From contig NZ_JACJQU010000001.1 in the NCBI RefSeq assembly GCF_014696825.1, positions 124,001 to 188,000 of the forward strand: a stretch of 64,000 nucleotides of DNA, given 5' to 3'. This document shows, piece by piece, positions 8,541 to 18,333 of this stretch. The stretch's first letter is position 1, and each line of letters begins with the position of its first letter. The position numbers and the translations under genes were made by a program. The notes under the pieces were generated by a model. It did no database searches. It saw only the letters and a program-made list of their open reading frames with translations, and was not told the origin of the DNA. The DNA comes from Anabaena sphaerica FACHB-251. GTDB lineage: Bacteria; Cyanobacteriota; Cyanobacteriia; Cyanobacteriales; Nostocaceae.

Positions 8541-11330
8541 ATGGTTTCCATCCCTCCACTCGACCTGCGAACAGGTATGGCTCAAGAAACTCTACTTCGT
8601 CGGATTACAAATCGCATCCGTCAGTCTTTAGAGTTAGAAGACATTATTAGATCCACCACAGCCGAGGTTCGTTCCTTATTAGGGACTGACCGAGTAATGA
8701 TTTACAAATTTCATGATGATGGCAGCGGTCAGGTTATTGCTGAATCTATTTATGAAAATCGTTTACCATCGTTATTGGGGTTGAATTTTCCTGCTGATGA
8801 TATTCCCCCCCATGCGCGGGAACTGTTTATTAAGTCGCGGGTGCGTTCTGTAGTTAATGTTGAGTCCAGAGAAATTGGCCAAAGTCCTGCGCGTGACCTA
8901 AACACAGGAGAAATTCCCTGTGAAGAGATTCTTTACCGTCCCGTAGATCCATGTCACGTAGAATATTTGACGGCTATGGGTGTTAAATCTTCAGTTGTGG
9001 CACCAATTATTTATCAAGATCAACTTTGGGGATTGTTAGCATCTCATCATTCTCAAGCTCGTGATGTGGCAGAATATGAACTAGAAGCAATGCAGATGGT
9101 AGTAGAGCAGTTATCTGTAGCGATCGCTCAAAGTAATCTCCTCACCCAAACCCGTGCCAAAGCCGAACGAGAAGCTATTATTAACCGTATTGCTACCCTC
9201 CTGCATTCACTACCAACAATTGTCTTACAACCAGCTTTAGAAGCCACAGTTGCAGCATTTAACGGTGTTGGTGGCAGGTTATGTATTAGACATAATGCCT
9301 TTGACTTCCAACATAGTATTTTTAAATCTTTAACAGAATGTTTAATTCCTGGTAGTAATTGTTTTCAACTTTATGTATGTGGACAGCAACCTATTATTCC
9401 CAACCCAAATATCTATCCACTCTTAGAACAATATAGCGTGTGGCAGGAACATTATAAATCTGGTCAATACAGCATTTGGGCAATTCCTGATATTTATCAA
9501 GATGCCAATTTACGAATTGTGCAACTGGTTTTTCAACCTACAAAAATTCGCAGTATTTTAATGATTCCCTTGCACTATCGACAAGAATTAGTGGGATATT
9601 TAAGTATTTTCCGTAATGAAATAGACACAGAAACTCTTTGGGCTGGTAAATTTGACCCAGACAACAGACAACTTTACCCCCGTTTATCTTTTGACTTGTG
9701 GCGCGAATCTAAAAAATCACAATCTCAAAAATGGACAGATGAAGAAATTGAACTAGCAGAAGAAATCAGTAAACACTTTGCCTCGGCAATTCAGCAACAT
9801 GAACTTTATCAACAGGTACAAAATTTCAATGAAAATTTAGAAAACCAGGTCCATAAACGAACATTAGAAATGCAAAGAACAGCAGAACAACAACAAGCTG
9901 TGTTCGGAGTCATAAATAAAATTCGTGAGTCTCTTGATATTGATACTATTTTTAAAACAACAACAAAAGAAGTTTGCCAATTAATTAAATCTGATCGAGT
10001 TTCTGTTTATAAATTTAGTGCTGACTGGGGTGGTGAATTTGTCGGTGATTTTGAAGCCACCAGTCCCAACTGGTTTAATGAATCAAAACTGGGAATCAAT
10101 ACAATTTGGAATGATACTTATTTACAAGATACGCAAGGAGGAAGATATCGCCATAACGAAACTTTTGCCGTGGATGATATCTACAAAATGGGATTTACAC
10201 CCTGTCATGTCGATAATTTAGAGCAGTTTCAAATTCATGCTTTTGTTTTAGCTCCTATATTTATTAGGAAAAAACTTTGGGGTTTGCTTTGTGCTTATCA
10301 ACATACAGGGCCGCGTCAATGGAAAACCTCTGAAATTAATTTTATAAGTCAGATTGCATCGCAACTTGGAATAGCAATTCAACAAGCTGAATTATTGGTA
10401 AAAACTCAGCAGCAAGCAGAAGAACTAACACAAACCCTGAATGCATTACAAAACACTCAAACCCAACTGATTCAAACTGAAAAAATGTCTTCTTTAGGGC
10501 AACTTGTAGCTGGTGTTGCCCATGAAATAAATAACCCCGTTAACTTTATTTCTGGCAATCTTACCCATATTAATGAATATGCTAAAGATTTACTGAGTAT
10601 GCTAGATATTTATCAGCAAAAATACCCTAAACCCTGTGAAGAAATTTTAGAAAGAGCCGAAGAGTTTGACTTAGAATTTATCATAGAAGATTTGCCAAAA
10701 AGTTTATCTTCTATGAAAATAGGGGTAGATAGAATCCGGCAAATAGTCTTATCTTTGCGAAATTTCTCACGTCTTGATGAAGCAGAAATGAAGGAAGTGA
10801 ATATCCATGAAGGCATTGATAGCACTTTGCTGATTTTGCAGCATCGCTTAAAAACAAGATCTGAATCTGCTGGTATTCAAATCATCAAAAAATATGGCGA
10901 TTTACCATTGGTAGAGTGTTATGCAGGACAACTCAATCAAGTATTGATGAATGTTTTGAGTAATGCGATTGATGCTTTGGAAATTTACAGAAAATATCCA
11001 GCAGAAGATCCCAAGACAGGGAAAATTACTATTTCTACTACTGTGGAAGTAATGAATGACAATGTGAAAAGTGCAGTCATTCATATTAGCGATAATGGTC
11101 CAGGAATGCCAGAAGCTATCAAGGACAGAATATTTGACCCATTTTTCACCACTAAGCCAGTAGGGAAAGGTACTGGCTTGGGTTTATCAATTAGTTACCA
11201 AATTGTGGTAGATAAGCACGGCGGAATTTTGAAATGTGATTCACAACCAGATGTAGGTACAGAATTCTGGATTGAAATCCCAATTAAACATATAGTCATT
11301 AGTCGTAGGGGCGAAGCATTCGGAAAATAA
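8541..11330 (+). CDS. Multi-GAF sensor histidine kinase with two cyanobacteriochrome-like GAF domains
   Basis: A 929-residue soluble kinase. I start it at the ATG at 8541, not the in-frame TTG at 8529. GAF1 (about 15-195) contains [11 protein letters not shown] and a Pro-Cys-His motif at 137-139. A middle GAF (about 215-420) lacks such a Cys. GAF3 (about 450-615) has the cyanobacteriochrome-like [15 protein letters not shown] stretch and Pro-Cys-His at 554-556. The kinase has phospho-acceptor His661 ([11 protein letters not shown]), N box ([10 protein letters not shown]), G1 (DNGPGM) and G2 (GTGLGLSI). Cys-His at this position binds bilin by thioether in phytochromes and cyanobacteriochromes, so both outer GAFs may be light sensors. 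No response regulator adjoins. Confidence 0.85.
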   Translation: MVSIPPLDLRTGMAQETLLRRITNRIRQSLELEDIIRSTTAEVRSLLGTDRVMIYKFHDDGSGQVIAESIYENRLPSLLGLNFPADDIPPHARELFIKSRVRSVVNVESREIGQSPARDLNTGEIPCEEILYRPVDPCHVEYLTAMGVKSSVVAPIIYQDQLWGLLASHHSQARDVAEYELEAMQMVVEQLSVAIAQSNLLTQTRAKAEREAIINRIATLLHSLPTIVLQPALEATVAAFNGVGGRLCIRHNAFDFQHSIFKSLTECLIPGSNCFQLYVCGQQPIIPNPNIYPLLEQYSVWQEHYKSGQYSIWAIPDIYQDANLRIVQLVFQPTKIRSILMIPLHYRQELVGYLSIFRNEIDTETLWAGKFDPDNRQLYPRLSFDLWRESKKSQSQKWTDEEIELAEEISKHFASAIQQHELYQQVQNFNENLENQVHKRTLEMQRTAEQQQAVFGVINKIRESLDIDTIFKTTTKEVCQLIKSDRVSVYKFSADWGGEFVGDFEATSPNWFNESKLGINTIWNDTYLQDTQGGRYRHNETFAVDDIYKMGFTPCHVDNLEQFQIHAFVLAPIFIRKKLWGLLCAYQHTGPRQWKTSEINFISQIASQLGIAIQQAELLVKTQQQAEELTQTLNALQNTQTQLIQTEKMSSLGQLVAGVAHEINNPVNFISGNLTHINEYAKDLLSMLDIYQQKYPKPCEEILERAEEFDLEFIIEDLPKSLSSMKIGVDRIRQIVLSLRNFSRLDEAEMKEVNIHEGIDSTLLILQHRLKTRSESAGIQIIKKYGDLPLVECYAGQLNQVLMNVLSNAIDALEIYRKYPAEDPKTGKITISTTVEVMNDNVKSAVIHISDNGPGMPEAIKDRIFDPFFTTKPVGKGTGLGLSISYQIVVDKHGGILKCDSQPDVGTEFWIEIPIKHIVISRRGEAFGK

Positions 11331-11504
11331 ACTGGATAAAAATTGATAATTTATCGCCCGAATGCTGATGCTTCCAGTCCCGTTAGGGATACGCCCGTAC
11401 AGGAGTCAGGAGTCAGGAGGAAAATATTTTTCCCCACCCAGTCCCCAGTCCCCAGTCCCCAGTCCCCAGTCCCCAGTCCCCAGTCCCCAGTCCCCAGTCA
11501 CCTA
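11331..11504. repeat. STRR-type heptamer tract (CCCCAGT) between kinase and dnaN
   Basis: About ten tandem copies of CCCCAGT occupy roughly 11437-11500, preceded by GGAGTCA-type repeats near 11401-11418. A 63-codon plus-strand reading frame across them is an artefact of the repeat. The tract lies just past the 3' ends of the converging kinase and dnaN genes, a common site for STRR sequences of heterocystous cyanobacteria. Confidence 0.85.
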
Positions 11505-12653
11505 TTAATTTCTCAATTGTACAGGCATAGCTAAATAAGTCATTTTTAACCCGCCTAAAGGTGTAAAAATTACTGGAGTTAGACTTTGATTCAAGTGCAT
11601 TTGAATTTCGGAAGATGGTAACTCTTTCAAGCCTTCCATTAAATATTTGACATTAAAAGCAATGTCTATATCTTCACCAGAAATTTGTGCTGGCATTGAC
11701 TCTGTACCACTACCAACATCTTGCGCTTCACAAGACAAAGTAATTTCTTGATTGGCGTTATCAATGCTGACTTTGACAATATTATTTTTCTGGTCAGCTA
11801 ATACGGCAATTCTTTCTAAAGTGCTGATAAATTGTCGCCGTTCTAGTGTTACTTGTCGTTCAAATTGGCGTGGTATTAATTGCCGATAAGCGGGATATTG
11901 CCCTTCTAAAGTCCGACTAGTTAAACGTTGATTTTGCCAAGCAAATACAACTTGACCTTGATCAAGATATAAGGCTACTGTTTCTTCTGAAGAGCTATGA
12001 GCTAACATCCGCTGTAGTTCCCTTAATGCTCTAGCTGGTACTGTTACTTCTAGTTGTTCATTACCATCTAAGGGACGCTCGTTAGTAGTTTCTAGCACGG
12101 CTAGGCGATGTCCATCAGTAGCCGCAAATTCTAAAGTGTCTTGTTTAACTGTTAAATGTACGCCCGTAAGGACTTGTTTGGTTTCATCTGCACTGGTAGC
12201 AAATAATGAACCTCGTAAGCCTTCAATTAATGCAGCTGTAGTGAGTTGAATTGCTTCCGAGCTTTCAATTACAGGTAATTCGGGGAATTCTTCTGCTCCC
12301 ATTGCCCGGACTTGATACTTGCCGCTTTTAGGTTTAAGGGTGACAACTATACCTTCTCCGGTGTTGTCCGCTGATTCGTCATCTAGGGTGATTTCGCCTT
12401 CTGGTAGACGAGAGGTGATATCTACAAGTAGTTTAGCAGGAAGAGCGATCGCACCTCCTTCAATTACCTCAGCATTAAAGCTGGTGCGGATACCCAAGCT
12501 GAGATCAAAGGCTGTTAAGCTGACTTGGTTAGTTTGTGCATCCGCTTGTAACAGCACGTTAGCAAGTACGGGATGAGTAGGCCTTGATGGTACTGCACGA
12601 CTGACGAGTGAAAGATTGGTACTGAGATCGCTTTGAGCGCAAACTAATTTCAT
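11505..12653 (-). CDS. dnaN: DNA polymerase III beta sliding clamp
   Basis: A 382-residue beta clamp, about the family length. It opens MKLVCAQSDLSTNLSLVSRAVPSRPTHPVLANVLL, the standard first domain, and shows DnaN landmarks: LPEGEITL, FATSADETKQVLTGVHL, ATDGHRLAVLE (about 178-188), a third domain with NIVKVSIDN, and the C-terminal TPVIFTPLGGLKMTYLAMPVQL. It forms the ring dimer that tethers DNA polymerase III. It is transcribed away from the oriC-like region and in the same direction as dnaA, with the DnaA-box cluster just upstream. Confidence 0.97.
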   Translation of the reverse strand: MKLVCAQSDLSTNLSLVSRAVPSRPTHPVLANVLLQADAQTNQVSLTAFDLSLGIRTSFNAEVIEGGAIALPAKLLVDITSRLPEGEITLDDESADNTGEGIVVTLKPKSGKYQVRAMGAEEFPELPVIESSEAIQLTTAALIEGLRGSLFATSADETKQVLTGVHLTVKQDTLEFAATDGHRLAVLETTNERPLDGNEQLEVTVPARALRELQRMLAHSSSEETVALYLDQGQVVFAWQNQRLTSRTLEGQYPAYRQLIPRQFERQVTLERRQFISTLERIAVLADQKNNIVKVSIDNANQEITLSCEAQDVGSGTESMPAQISGEDIDIAFNVKYLMEGLKELPSSEIQMHLNQSLTPVIFTPLGGLKMTYLAMPVQLRN

Positions 12654-13015
12654 GGTAGAGATTCAACTGGTGAAGGATTATAGTAACAAATTTTGGACTG
12701 AGGACTGGGGATTGGCATCTGTGGAAAAGCTGTGGAAAACATAGCCTAGTTTTCCACAAGGTAATTATACTCAATACCAATTATTTGAAAAATCTTGAAG
12801 TTTTCCACAATTTTTTCCACAAAAGGTCATATTTTTTCCACAATTGCAGTTAATTTTAATAAATTTTTATACTTTGCTTAATATTCTAGCTTAAATGCTC
12901 AGATGTCAAAGCGATTACTTCGCCTATTGGTTGTGGAAAACATTGGTAATTCGTAATTTGTAATTAAAAAACTCCTACCTCCTTGTCTTCTGACTCCTGA
13001 CTCCTGCTTCCTGCC
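12654..13015. other. oriC: Probable chromosomal replication origin (oriC) with DnaA boxes
   Basis: The gap between dnaA and dnaN holds seven perfect copies of TTTTCCACA, the DnaA box used by cyanobacteria. Four are in that orientation on the plus strand (12750-12758, 12801-12809, 12813-12821, 12834-12842) and three are reversed (12720-12728, 12731-12739, 12932-12940). A very AT-rich stretch at about 12843-12898 between the sixth and seventh boxes could be the unwinding element. Box density and dnaA-dnaN flanks are the usual signs of a bacterial origin. Whether it is active in this organism is inference, since some cyanobacteria do not depend on DnaA. Confidence 0.85.
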
Positions 13016-14392
13016 TTATTTTTGATAACGACTATTGATGTTGATGCGATCGCTCAATTGACGTAAAGTTTGAGTTAAAGTCCGGTCTGTTTCTTGCAGT
13101 TGTTTAATCTTTTCGCAACTATACATGACTGTTGTATGGTCTTTACCCCCAAATTCCTCACCAATTCTCGGTAAACTTAATCCTGTATATTGACGCATTA
13201 AATACATTCCAATTTGTCTAGCCCAGCTAATTTCTCTTCTCCGAGAATTCCCTTTTAAATCTTCAATTGATAGATTAAAAAAATCTGCGACTACATTTAA
13301 AATTACCTCTGGTGTCGCTTCCATTTTCTGGCTATGAGTACCTAAAACTGGGGTGATATTTTCTACAGTCATTGGTAAACCCCAAATCGAAATATAAGCC
13401 AGCGCCCGAATTAAAGCCCCTTCCAATTCTCGAATATTAGAAGTATAATTATAAGCAATATATTCAATGACATCTCTGGGTAAACGAATATTTTCATACT
13501 CAGCTTTTTTCTGCAAAATTGCCATGCGCGTTTCTAAATCCGGCGGTTGAATATCTGCAATTAACCCCATTGAAAACCGAGAACAGAGCCGTTCTTGCAA
13601 ACTAGGAATTTGCTTAGGAGGACGGTCAGAAGCAATCACTACTTGCTTTCCAGCCTCATGTAAAGTATTAAAAGTATGAAAAAATTCTTCTTGTGTGTAC
13701 TCTTTTCCTTCCAGGAATTGAATATCATCAACTAATAAAATATCAGCAGCCCGGTAATGCTCCCGAAAACTTTGCATACTATCATTACGAATCGCTGTGA
13801 TTAAATCGTTAGTAAACTGCTCTGTCGAGACATAAAATATTTTAGAATCAGGATAAATTTCCCAGCGATAATTACCAATAGCCTGCATTAAATGAGTTTT
13901 CCCTAAACCCACACCACCGCATAAAAATAAAGGATTAAATTCCCTACCGGGATATTCTGCTACGGCCAAAGAGGCAGCATGAGCCATACGATTATTAGCA
14001 CCGACCACAAATCTGGAAAAAACGTACTTAGAATTTAAGTCTGTACTTTTTTGTTGATTTTTAGCTACATTTGAGGTGACGGGATTGACTGCTGGTAATT
14101 CCCAACCAACCTCTTGTTTATCCAACGGAGAAACTTCATCACCTTGAGCAACAGTAATGTAAATTTCTACAGGAACACCCAAAATATCTTGCACCACACG
14201 AGCAATAGTATTGATGTAATATTTCTGAAGCCAATTTCTGGCAAATAGGTTAGGAGTAGATATCACTAAGCAATTATTTTCTAGCTGTTCTGCACTAGCA
14301 GTTTTAATCCAAGTTTCAAAGGTGGGACGAGATAGCTCTAGTTGTAAACGCTCTAACACCTGACACCACAGATTGTCTATGGGAATTTCCAT
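13016..14392 (-). CDS. dnaA: Chromosomal replication initiator protein DnaA
   Basis: A 458-residue protein with all four DnaA domains. Domain I (about 1-80) begins [20 protein letters not shown] linker follows. The AAA+ domain opens at [18 protein letters not shown] (about 123-140) with Walker [11 protein letters not shown] (about 159-168) and Walker B LLVDDIQF (about 218-225). Domain IV carries the DNA-binding signature [14 protein letters not shown] near the C-terminus. It binds the TTTTCCACA boxes downstream of its own gene and opens the origin. Length and motifs indicate an intact gene. Confidence 0.97.
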   Translation of the reverse strand: MEIPIDNLWCQVLERLQLELSRPTFETWIKTASAEQLENNCLVISTPNLFARNWLQKYYINTIARVVQDILGVPVEIYITVAQGDEVSPLDKQEVGWELPAVNPVTSNVAKNQQKSTDLNSKYVFSRFVVGANNRMAHAASLAVAEYPGREFNPLFLCGGVGLGKTHLMQAIGNYRWEIYPDSKIFYVSTEQFTNDLITAIRNDSMQSFREHYRAADILLVDDIQFLEGKEYTQEEFFHTFNTLHEAGKQVVIASDRPPKQIPSLQERLCSRFSMGLIADIQPPDLETRMAILQKKAEYENIRLPRDVIEYIAYNYTSNIRELEGALIRALAYISIWGLPMTVENITPVLGTHSQKMEATPEVILNVVADFFNLSIEDLKGNSRRREISWARQIGMYLMRQYTGLSLPRIGEEFGGKDHTTVMYSCEKIKQLQETDRTLTQTLRQLSDRININSRYQK

Positions 14393-14533
14393 AATTTACC
14401 ACCTTTGCTGCTAATCACCACAATAGAAGATATGAGCAAGCAATAATTTAACTTTAAACTGTAATCATTCTGGTTTAAACCAGGTAGCCAATATCCTACC
14501 ACCTAGTGACTAACACGGAGAAAAAAGTACATC

Positions 14534-15793
14534 ATGAAGACAAATAATCATAAACCAGTGTCTAAATATATTTATACCAGAGTTTTGAGCCACCCAAGGG
14601 GAGCCAAAGCAAAAGGGTGGATGTTAATGACTGGGTTAGCAGCAGTAGTTCTTAGTGGCTGCTCTAGCTTGAACAGCAGAACCTTAGAAGCGCAAAAGAG
14701 CATTGCTCAAGTCCAAAAGACTACTGCACCCACGTCGGTAATTATGCCTCCTGCTATCATCGCATCTACTGGCGATCCTAACTTTGTCGTCGGAGTAGTA
14801 CAAAAAGTTGGAGGTGCTGTTGTTCGCATTGATTCAGCTAGAACCGTCACATCTGAAGTACCAAATGAATTTTCCGATCCATTTTTCCGCAGGTTTTTTG
14901 GTGACAGAATCCCACAGGAAAGACAAAGGGTAGAAAGGGGTAGCGGTTCTGGATTTATTATGAATTCCTCTGGGCAAATTTTGACTAATTCTCATGTCGT
15001 AGATGGTGCAGATCAAGTTACAGTTACACTCAAAGACGGAAGGACTTTTAACGGTAAAGTCTTAGGAGAAGATCCAGTCACAGATGTAGCAGTAATCCAA
15101 ATTGATGCTAATAATCTACCAACTCTAGCTTTAGGTAATTCCAATACTTTGCAACCAGGAGAAGCTGTAATTGCTATTGGTAATCCTCTGGGTTTAAATA
15201 ATACTGTTACATCGGGAATTATTAGTGCTACAGAGCGTTCTAGTAGTTCTATTGGTGCTGTTGATAAGCGGGTGGATTATTTACAAACAGATGCAGCAAT
15301 TAACCCTGGGAACTCTGGCGGACCACTGCTAAATGCTCGTGGTGAAGTAATAGGAATGAACACAGCTATTATCCAAGGCGCTCAAGGTTTAGGTTTTGCA
15401 ATTCCCATTAATACGGTGCAAAAAATTTCCCAAGAATTAATTAGCAAAGGTAGAGTAGATCATCCTTATTTGGGTGTACAAATGGAGACGCTCACACCAG
15501 AAATTAAGGAAAGAATAATTCGTAGATTTGGTGATAGAGTAAATTTGGTTGCAGATCAAGGAGTTTTGTTAGTGAGAATTGTTCCTGAATCACCAGCCGC
15601 AGTTGGTGGACTCAGAGCGGGGGATGTTATTAAAAGCATCAACAACCAACCTGTGACTAGAGTGGAAGAAGTCCAAAAGCTAGTAGAAAAGAGTCAGATT
15701 GGTACTCCTCTCCCAGTGCAAGTAGACCGCAATGGGAGAACTGTTCAATTAACAGTCAGACCTGCACCTTTACCCATTAGACGTGATAGTTAA
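14534..15793 (+). CDS. HtrA/Deg-family serine protease with one PDZ domain
   Basis: A 419-residue exported protease. The N-terminus has a basic region, a hydrophobic core (about 29-40) and a lipobox-like LSGC ending at Cys43, so it could be a lipoprotein or a Sec-exported protein. The trypsin-like domain has His154 (TNSHVVDGAD), Asp184 (DPVTDVAVI) and Ser261 (NPGNSGGPLL). A PDZ domain follows (about 305-410, with HPYLGVQ at its start). Cyanobacteria usually have three such proteases (HtrA, HhoA, HhoB), which degrade damaged proteins in the periplasm or thylakoid lumen. I cannot tell which paralogue this is. Confidence 0.92.
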   Translation: MKTNNHKPVSKYIYTRVLSHPRGAKAKGWMLMTGLAAVVLSGCSSLNSRTLEAQKSIAQVQKTTAPTSVIMPPAIIASTGDPNFVVGVVQKVGGAVVRIDSARTVTSEVPNEFSDPFFRRFFGDRIPQERQRVERGSGSGFIMNSSGQILTNSHVVDGADQVTVTLKDGRTFNGKVLGEDPVTDVAVIQIDANNLPTLALGNSNTLQPGEAVIAIGNPLGLNNTVTSGIISATERSSSSIGAVDKRVDYLQTDAAINPGNSGGPLLNARGEVIGMNTAIIQGAQGLGFAIPINTVQKISQELISKGRVDHPYLGVQMETLTPEIKERIIRRFGDRVNLVADQGVLLVRIVPESPAAVGGLRAGDVIKSINNQPVTRVEEVQKLVEKSQIGTPLPVQVDRNGRTVQLTVRPAPLPIRRDS

Positions 15794-15857
15794 TTTGTCA
15801 GCATTCAGTCATTAGCTGACGGCTGAATGCTTACCGATGTTGACAGGAGTTTTAACC

Positions 15858-16391
15858 ATGAGTGAAAAAGTACCAATTATTCAATTAGGTAATCCGATAT
15901 TACGCCGAAAAGCTGCTTGGGTGGAAAATATTGATGATGAGCATATTCAAAAACTGATTGATGATTTAATAGTTACAGTTTCTCAAGCTAATGGTGTGGG
16001 AATTGCTGCACCTCAAGTAGCCGAATCCTATTGTTTATTTATTGTTGCTTCCCGTCCTAGTTCTAGATATCCCGATGCACCGGAAATGGACCCTACAGCA
16101 ATGATTAATCCGAAGATTATTGCTTATTCCACTGAAATTGCTAAAGGTTGGGAAGGTTGTTTAAGTGTTCCCGGAATTAGGGGTTTAGTTCCTAGATATC
16201 AAGCAATTGAAATTGAATATACTGACCGGCATGGGAAGAGAGGAAAACAAGAATTAACTGATTTTGTCGCTCGAATTTTTCAACATGAGTATGATCATCT
16301 AGAAGGCAAGGTATTTTTAGATAGGGTAGAATCTACGGAGGAATTGATGACTGAGGCTGAATATCAACAACGGATAGTTAACAATACTTAA
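15858..16391 (+). CDS. def: Peptide deformylase
   Basis: A 177-residue metalloenzyme that removes the N-formyl group from new proteins. I start it at the ATG at 15858 because an AGGAG lies 8 bases before it (15845-15849), whereas the in-frame ATG at 15837 has no such site. The three deformylase motifs are intact: GVGIAAPQ (motif 1), EGCLSVPG with the metal-binding Cys (motif 2) and HEYDHLEG with the catalytic Glu and two His ligands (motif 3). It lies 64 bases after the HtrA gene on the same strand and may share its transcript. Confidence 0.95.
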   Translation: MSEKVPIIQLGNPILRRKAAWVENIDDEHIQKLIDDLIVTVSQANGVGIAAPQVAESYCLFIVASRPSSRYPDAPEMDPTAMINPKIIAYSTEIAKGWEGCLSVPGIRGLVPRYQAIEIEYTDRHGKRGKQELTDFVARIFQHEYDHLEGKVFLDRVESTEELMTEAEYQQRIVNNT

Positions 16392-16441
16392 ACCAAAATC
16401 GCTCTTAAGAGTGATAAGGAGCTTCGACTTAAAAAACGCAA

Positions 16442-16532
16442 TAGACCTCTCCGGAAATATGGTAGAGACGTTCCGCCGGAACGTCTCTACAAGGGTTTCA
16501 AACCACGCACATTTAATTACCGGAGATGTCTA
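16442..16532. mobile_element. MITE-like element, family A, single-unit copy (91 bp)
   Basis: The ends are imperfect inverted repeats (TAGACCTCTCCGGAAAT and ATTACCGGAGATGTCTA). Inside is a GTAGAGACGTTCCGCCGGAACGTCTCTAC-type hairpin centred near 16478. Related copies lie at 29744-30018 (with an internal 23-bp expansion) and 45544-45635. It has no coding capacity, so it would need a transposase supplied elsewhere. Confidence 0.75.
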
Positions 16533-16545
16533 ATACCCAATACCC

Positions 16546-16578
16546 AGATCCCCGACTTCTTTAAGAAGTCGGGGATCT
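16546..16578. terminator. Perfect 33-base palindrome, hairpin
   Basis: AGATCCCCGACTTCTT pairs with its complement AAGAAGTCGGGGATCT around a single central base. The same hairpin occurs in degenerate form after hemN (60617-60645), so it is a dispersed element. It could end transcription of the htrA-def unit, but there is no T-tract after it. Confidence 0.4.
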
Positions 16579-16657
16579 ATCTCCGGGATATCTCTCTTAA
16601 AATAGCTCTCAAGAGTGAGACTTAACACCAACGCTAGGAGTTATATTTAATTTGTGC

Positions 16658-16770
16658 AGGACTTACGCAAAACAGAACGGAAGTAGGGGTAATTCATGTA
16701 GCTTGCTTGCCCGTTGCGGTATTACCCCTACGCAAGAATCAGGTTTTGAGTTCAATCTTGCGTAAGTCCT
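16658..16770. mobile_element. Inverted-repeat element, family B (113 bp)
   Basis: The ends are perfect 13-base inverted repeats, AGGACTTACGCAA and TTGCGTAAGTCCT. An inner pair (GTAGGGGTAAT and ATTACCCCTAC) gives a long hairpin. A second copy with the same ends and a different interior lies at 61944-62065, and a lone half-site is near 45730. It is non-coding and MITE-like. Confidence 0.75.
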
Positions 16771-16811
16771 ATTGTGATTAACTTCTAGTCTTGTGTAGCT
16801 ATTTTAAATAA

Positions 16812-17456
16812 ATGACTACTGTTAAAAAAGACCCCTTTCAGGAATGGAAATTTCTGAATTTTTGGAAAAAGCAATCTCTTGATTTAATTCCCTTGATGAC
16901 AGGGTTGGCTGTCACAGGGAGAATGGGAATACAGGGTTTAGCAGCAATTCCAGTTTATATCCTAGCGGCAGATGCTACGCGCAGGGTGATTAACTTTTTA
17001 GAACCGGAAGTTGTGTCAGCCGAAAAAAGTCAACCTATCCCAGATATAGATAAAAAATATAATACTGAAATTGCTTATACTGTTGTGCATAAAATTCCGG
17101 GAAGGATTAGATTTAATATTCCGCAAATTTCCCAAGATTCATCTTATGCACAAAGGTTAGAAAGTTTACTAAAAGTAGATAATCAAGTTACTAACGTGCG
17201 GATAAATTCTCAGGCTGCATCAATAGCGATCGCTTACCAATCTCCTGAAATTAGTATATCCCATTGGGTGGAAATAATGGAGTTAGCTTTACGAGCAAAT
17301 TCATCTACAAATCCCATTTCCGAAATAGGAATAACAGCAATTAATCATCCAGAAGTTTCTCCAGTAGCTTCCCCAGAAATTTCTAATGTATGGGCTGATT
17401 TAAAACCTCCATCCTTGTCTTATTCTTTGGGGTTGATGGCCAACTTACCTGTATAG
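16812..17456 (+). CDS. HMA_2-like domain protein with N-terminal hydrophobic segment
   Basis: A 214-residue protein. Residues about 20-52 form a hydrophobic segment (LDLIPLMTGLAVTGRMGIQGLAAIPVYILA, given in part) that may lie in or on the membrane. Residues about 85-160 have the HMA_2 fold pattern: VVHKIPGRIRF, then a helix ending in LLKVDNQVTNVRINSQAASIAIAY. The CxxC metal site of classical HMA domains is absent. The downstream 18334 gene has the same VSDTPGRLRLRV and VRTN pattern, with a DUF5132 gene between them. The role is unknown. A link to metal-transporting P-type ATPases is only by family association. Confidence 0.6.
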   Translation: MTTVKKDPFQEWKFLNFWKKQSLDLIPLMTGLAVTGRMGIQGLAAIPVYILAADATRRVINFLEPEVVSAEKSQPIPDIDKKYNTEIAYTVVHKIPGRIRFNIPQISQDSSYAQRLESLLKVDNQVTNVRINSQAASIAIAYQSPEISISHWVEIMELALRANSSTNPISEIGITAINHPEVSPVASPEISNVWADLKPPSLSYSLGLMANLPV

Positions 17457-17679
17457 CAAGTGATAGCTGATATGGAATAGGGGATAGCTATCTTTCTTCA
17501 GAATCCTGAGCAATAACTCCTTGATGCTACAAGTCCCCAGATTTATCCGTGGGGTCAATCCAAAATCCCAAATTGGATCACAAAACCTCTACCAGCAGTA
17601 AGAGGAAATAATTGATAAAATTAGAGTAAATTGAAAAGCTTATTTGATAGTCTCTAATATATTGGAGGTTGATTTAATT

Positions 17680-17970
17680 ATGGCAAAAATTACTGATTTC
17701 GTAGAAGATGCCGGCGCTCCTGGAATTATAGCCGGAATTGGCGCAGTATTACTTGCACCTGTGGTAATTCCTGTTGTCGCTGGAATTGGTAAACCCATAG
17801 CCAAATCAATCATCAAAGGTGGACTTGTTGCTTATGAAAAAAGCAAGGGAGCTTTTGCAGAATTGGGTGAAACGTGGGAGGATATTGTGGCTGAAGCTAG
17901 AGCAGAAATAGCCGAAGAACAACACACACCAGCATTTGAAGCAGCGGCTGAAAATCAACCTAATTCATAA
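17680..17970 (+). CDS. DUF5132-like small protein
   Basis: A 96-residue protein starting MAKITDFVEDAGAPGIIAGIGAVLLAPVVIPVVAGIGKP. The start at 17680 is preceded by GGAGG at 17664-17668, while the earlier in-frame codon at 17644 is a TTG. Residues about 11-36 form one Gly/Ala-rich hydrophobic helix. The rest is an amphipathic, Glu-rich tail (GETWEDIVAEARAEIAEE). I recognise the DUF5132 pattern. No function is established. It lies between two HMA_2-like genes on the same strand. Confidence 0.65.
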   Translation: MAKITDFVEDAGAPGIIAGIGAVLLAPVVIPVVAGIGKPIAKSIIKGGLVAYEKSKGAFAELGETWEDIVAEARAEIAEEQHTPAFEAAAENQPNS

Positions 17971-18333
17971 TTCGTAATAGAGCCTACGGCACTCTACGCG
18001 AACGTAATTCATGATTCATGATTCATGATTTTAAAGGGGGTTGATTTACCCGCTTATAGTCAATTATGAATTAATACGGTTCAGTTAGTCGGAAAGTTAA
18101 TACACGGTAACGAAAATCAAAAACCTTTTTTATCAGCAGACAAATCAATTGTTCTTAACTGTACCGTATTGAATTATGAATTATGAATTTTTTATAGCTT
18201 TTCTCAGTCTCATGAGGTACACCCTAATTTATTTACTGTTCTCTGTTCCCTGTTCCCTGTTCCCTGTTCCCTAAGACTAAAAAACTCTGTACCTCACTAG
18301 CTTGGGAAATGCTATATTATAAAGGTTTAAAAT
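17971..18333. other. Intergenic region with short repeats and an inverted-repeat element
   Basis: It contains ATTCATG heptamers (about 18006-18030), the inverted-repeat element at 18073-18170, direct GAATTATGAATT repeats at its edges, and TTCCCTG heptamers at about 18241-18272. No gene is visible. Confidence 0.6.
18073..18170. mobile_element. Inverted-repeat element, family C (98 bp)
   Basis: The ends are AATACGGTTCAGTTA and TTAACTGTACCGTATT, inverted repeats with one mismatch over 15 bases. The element is flanked on both sides by copies of a GAATTATGAATT-like sequence, which could be a target duplication or older repeat. Only one copy is seen in this window. Confidence 0.55.

Larger units (their letters stand above)
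16392..16811. other. Intergenic region made mostly of small repeat elements
   Basis: This gap holds three unrelated inverted-repeat structures listed separately (16442-16532, 16546-16578, 16658-16770). Little unique sequence remains. No gene is visible. Confidence 0.7.

Noticed and set aside
11343-11534. 63-codon plus-strand reading frame
   Set aside because: It is translated heptamer repeat (CCCCAGT), with no ribosome site.
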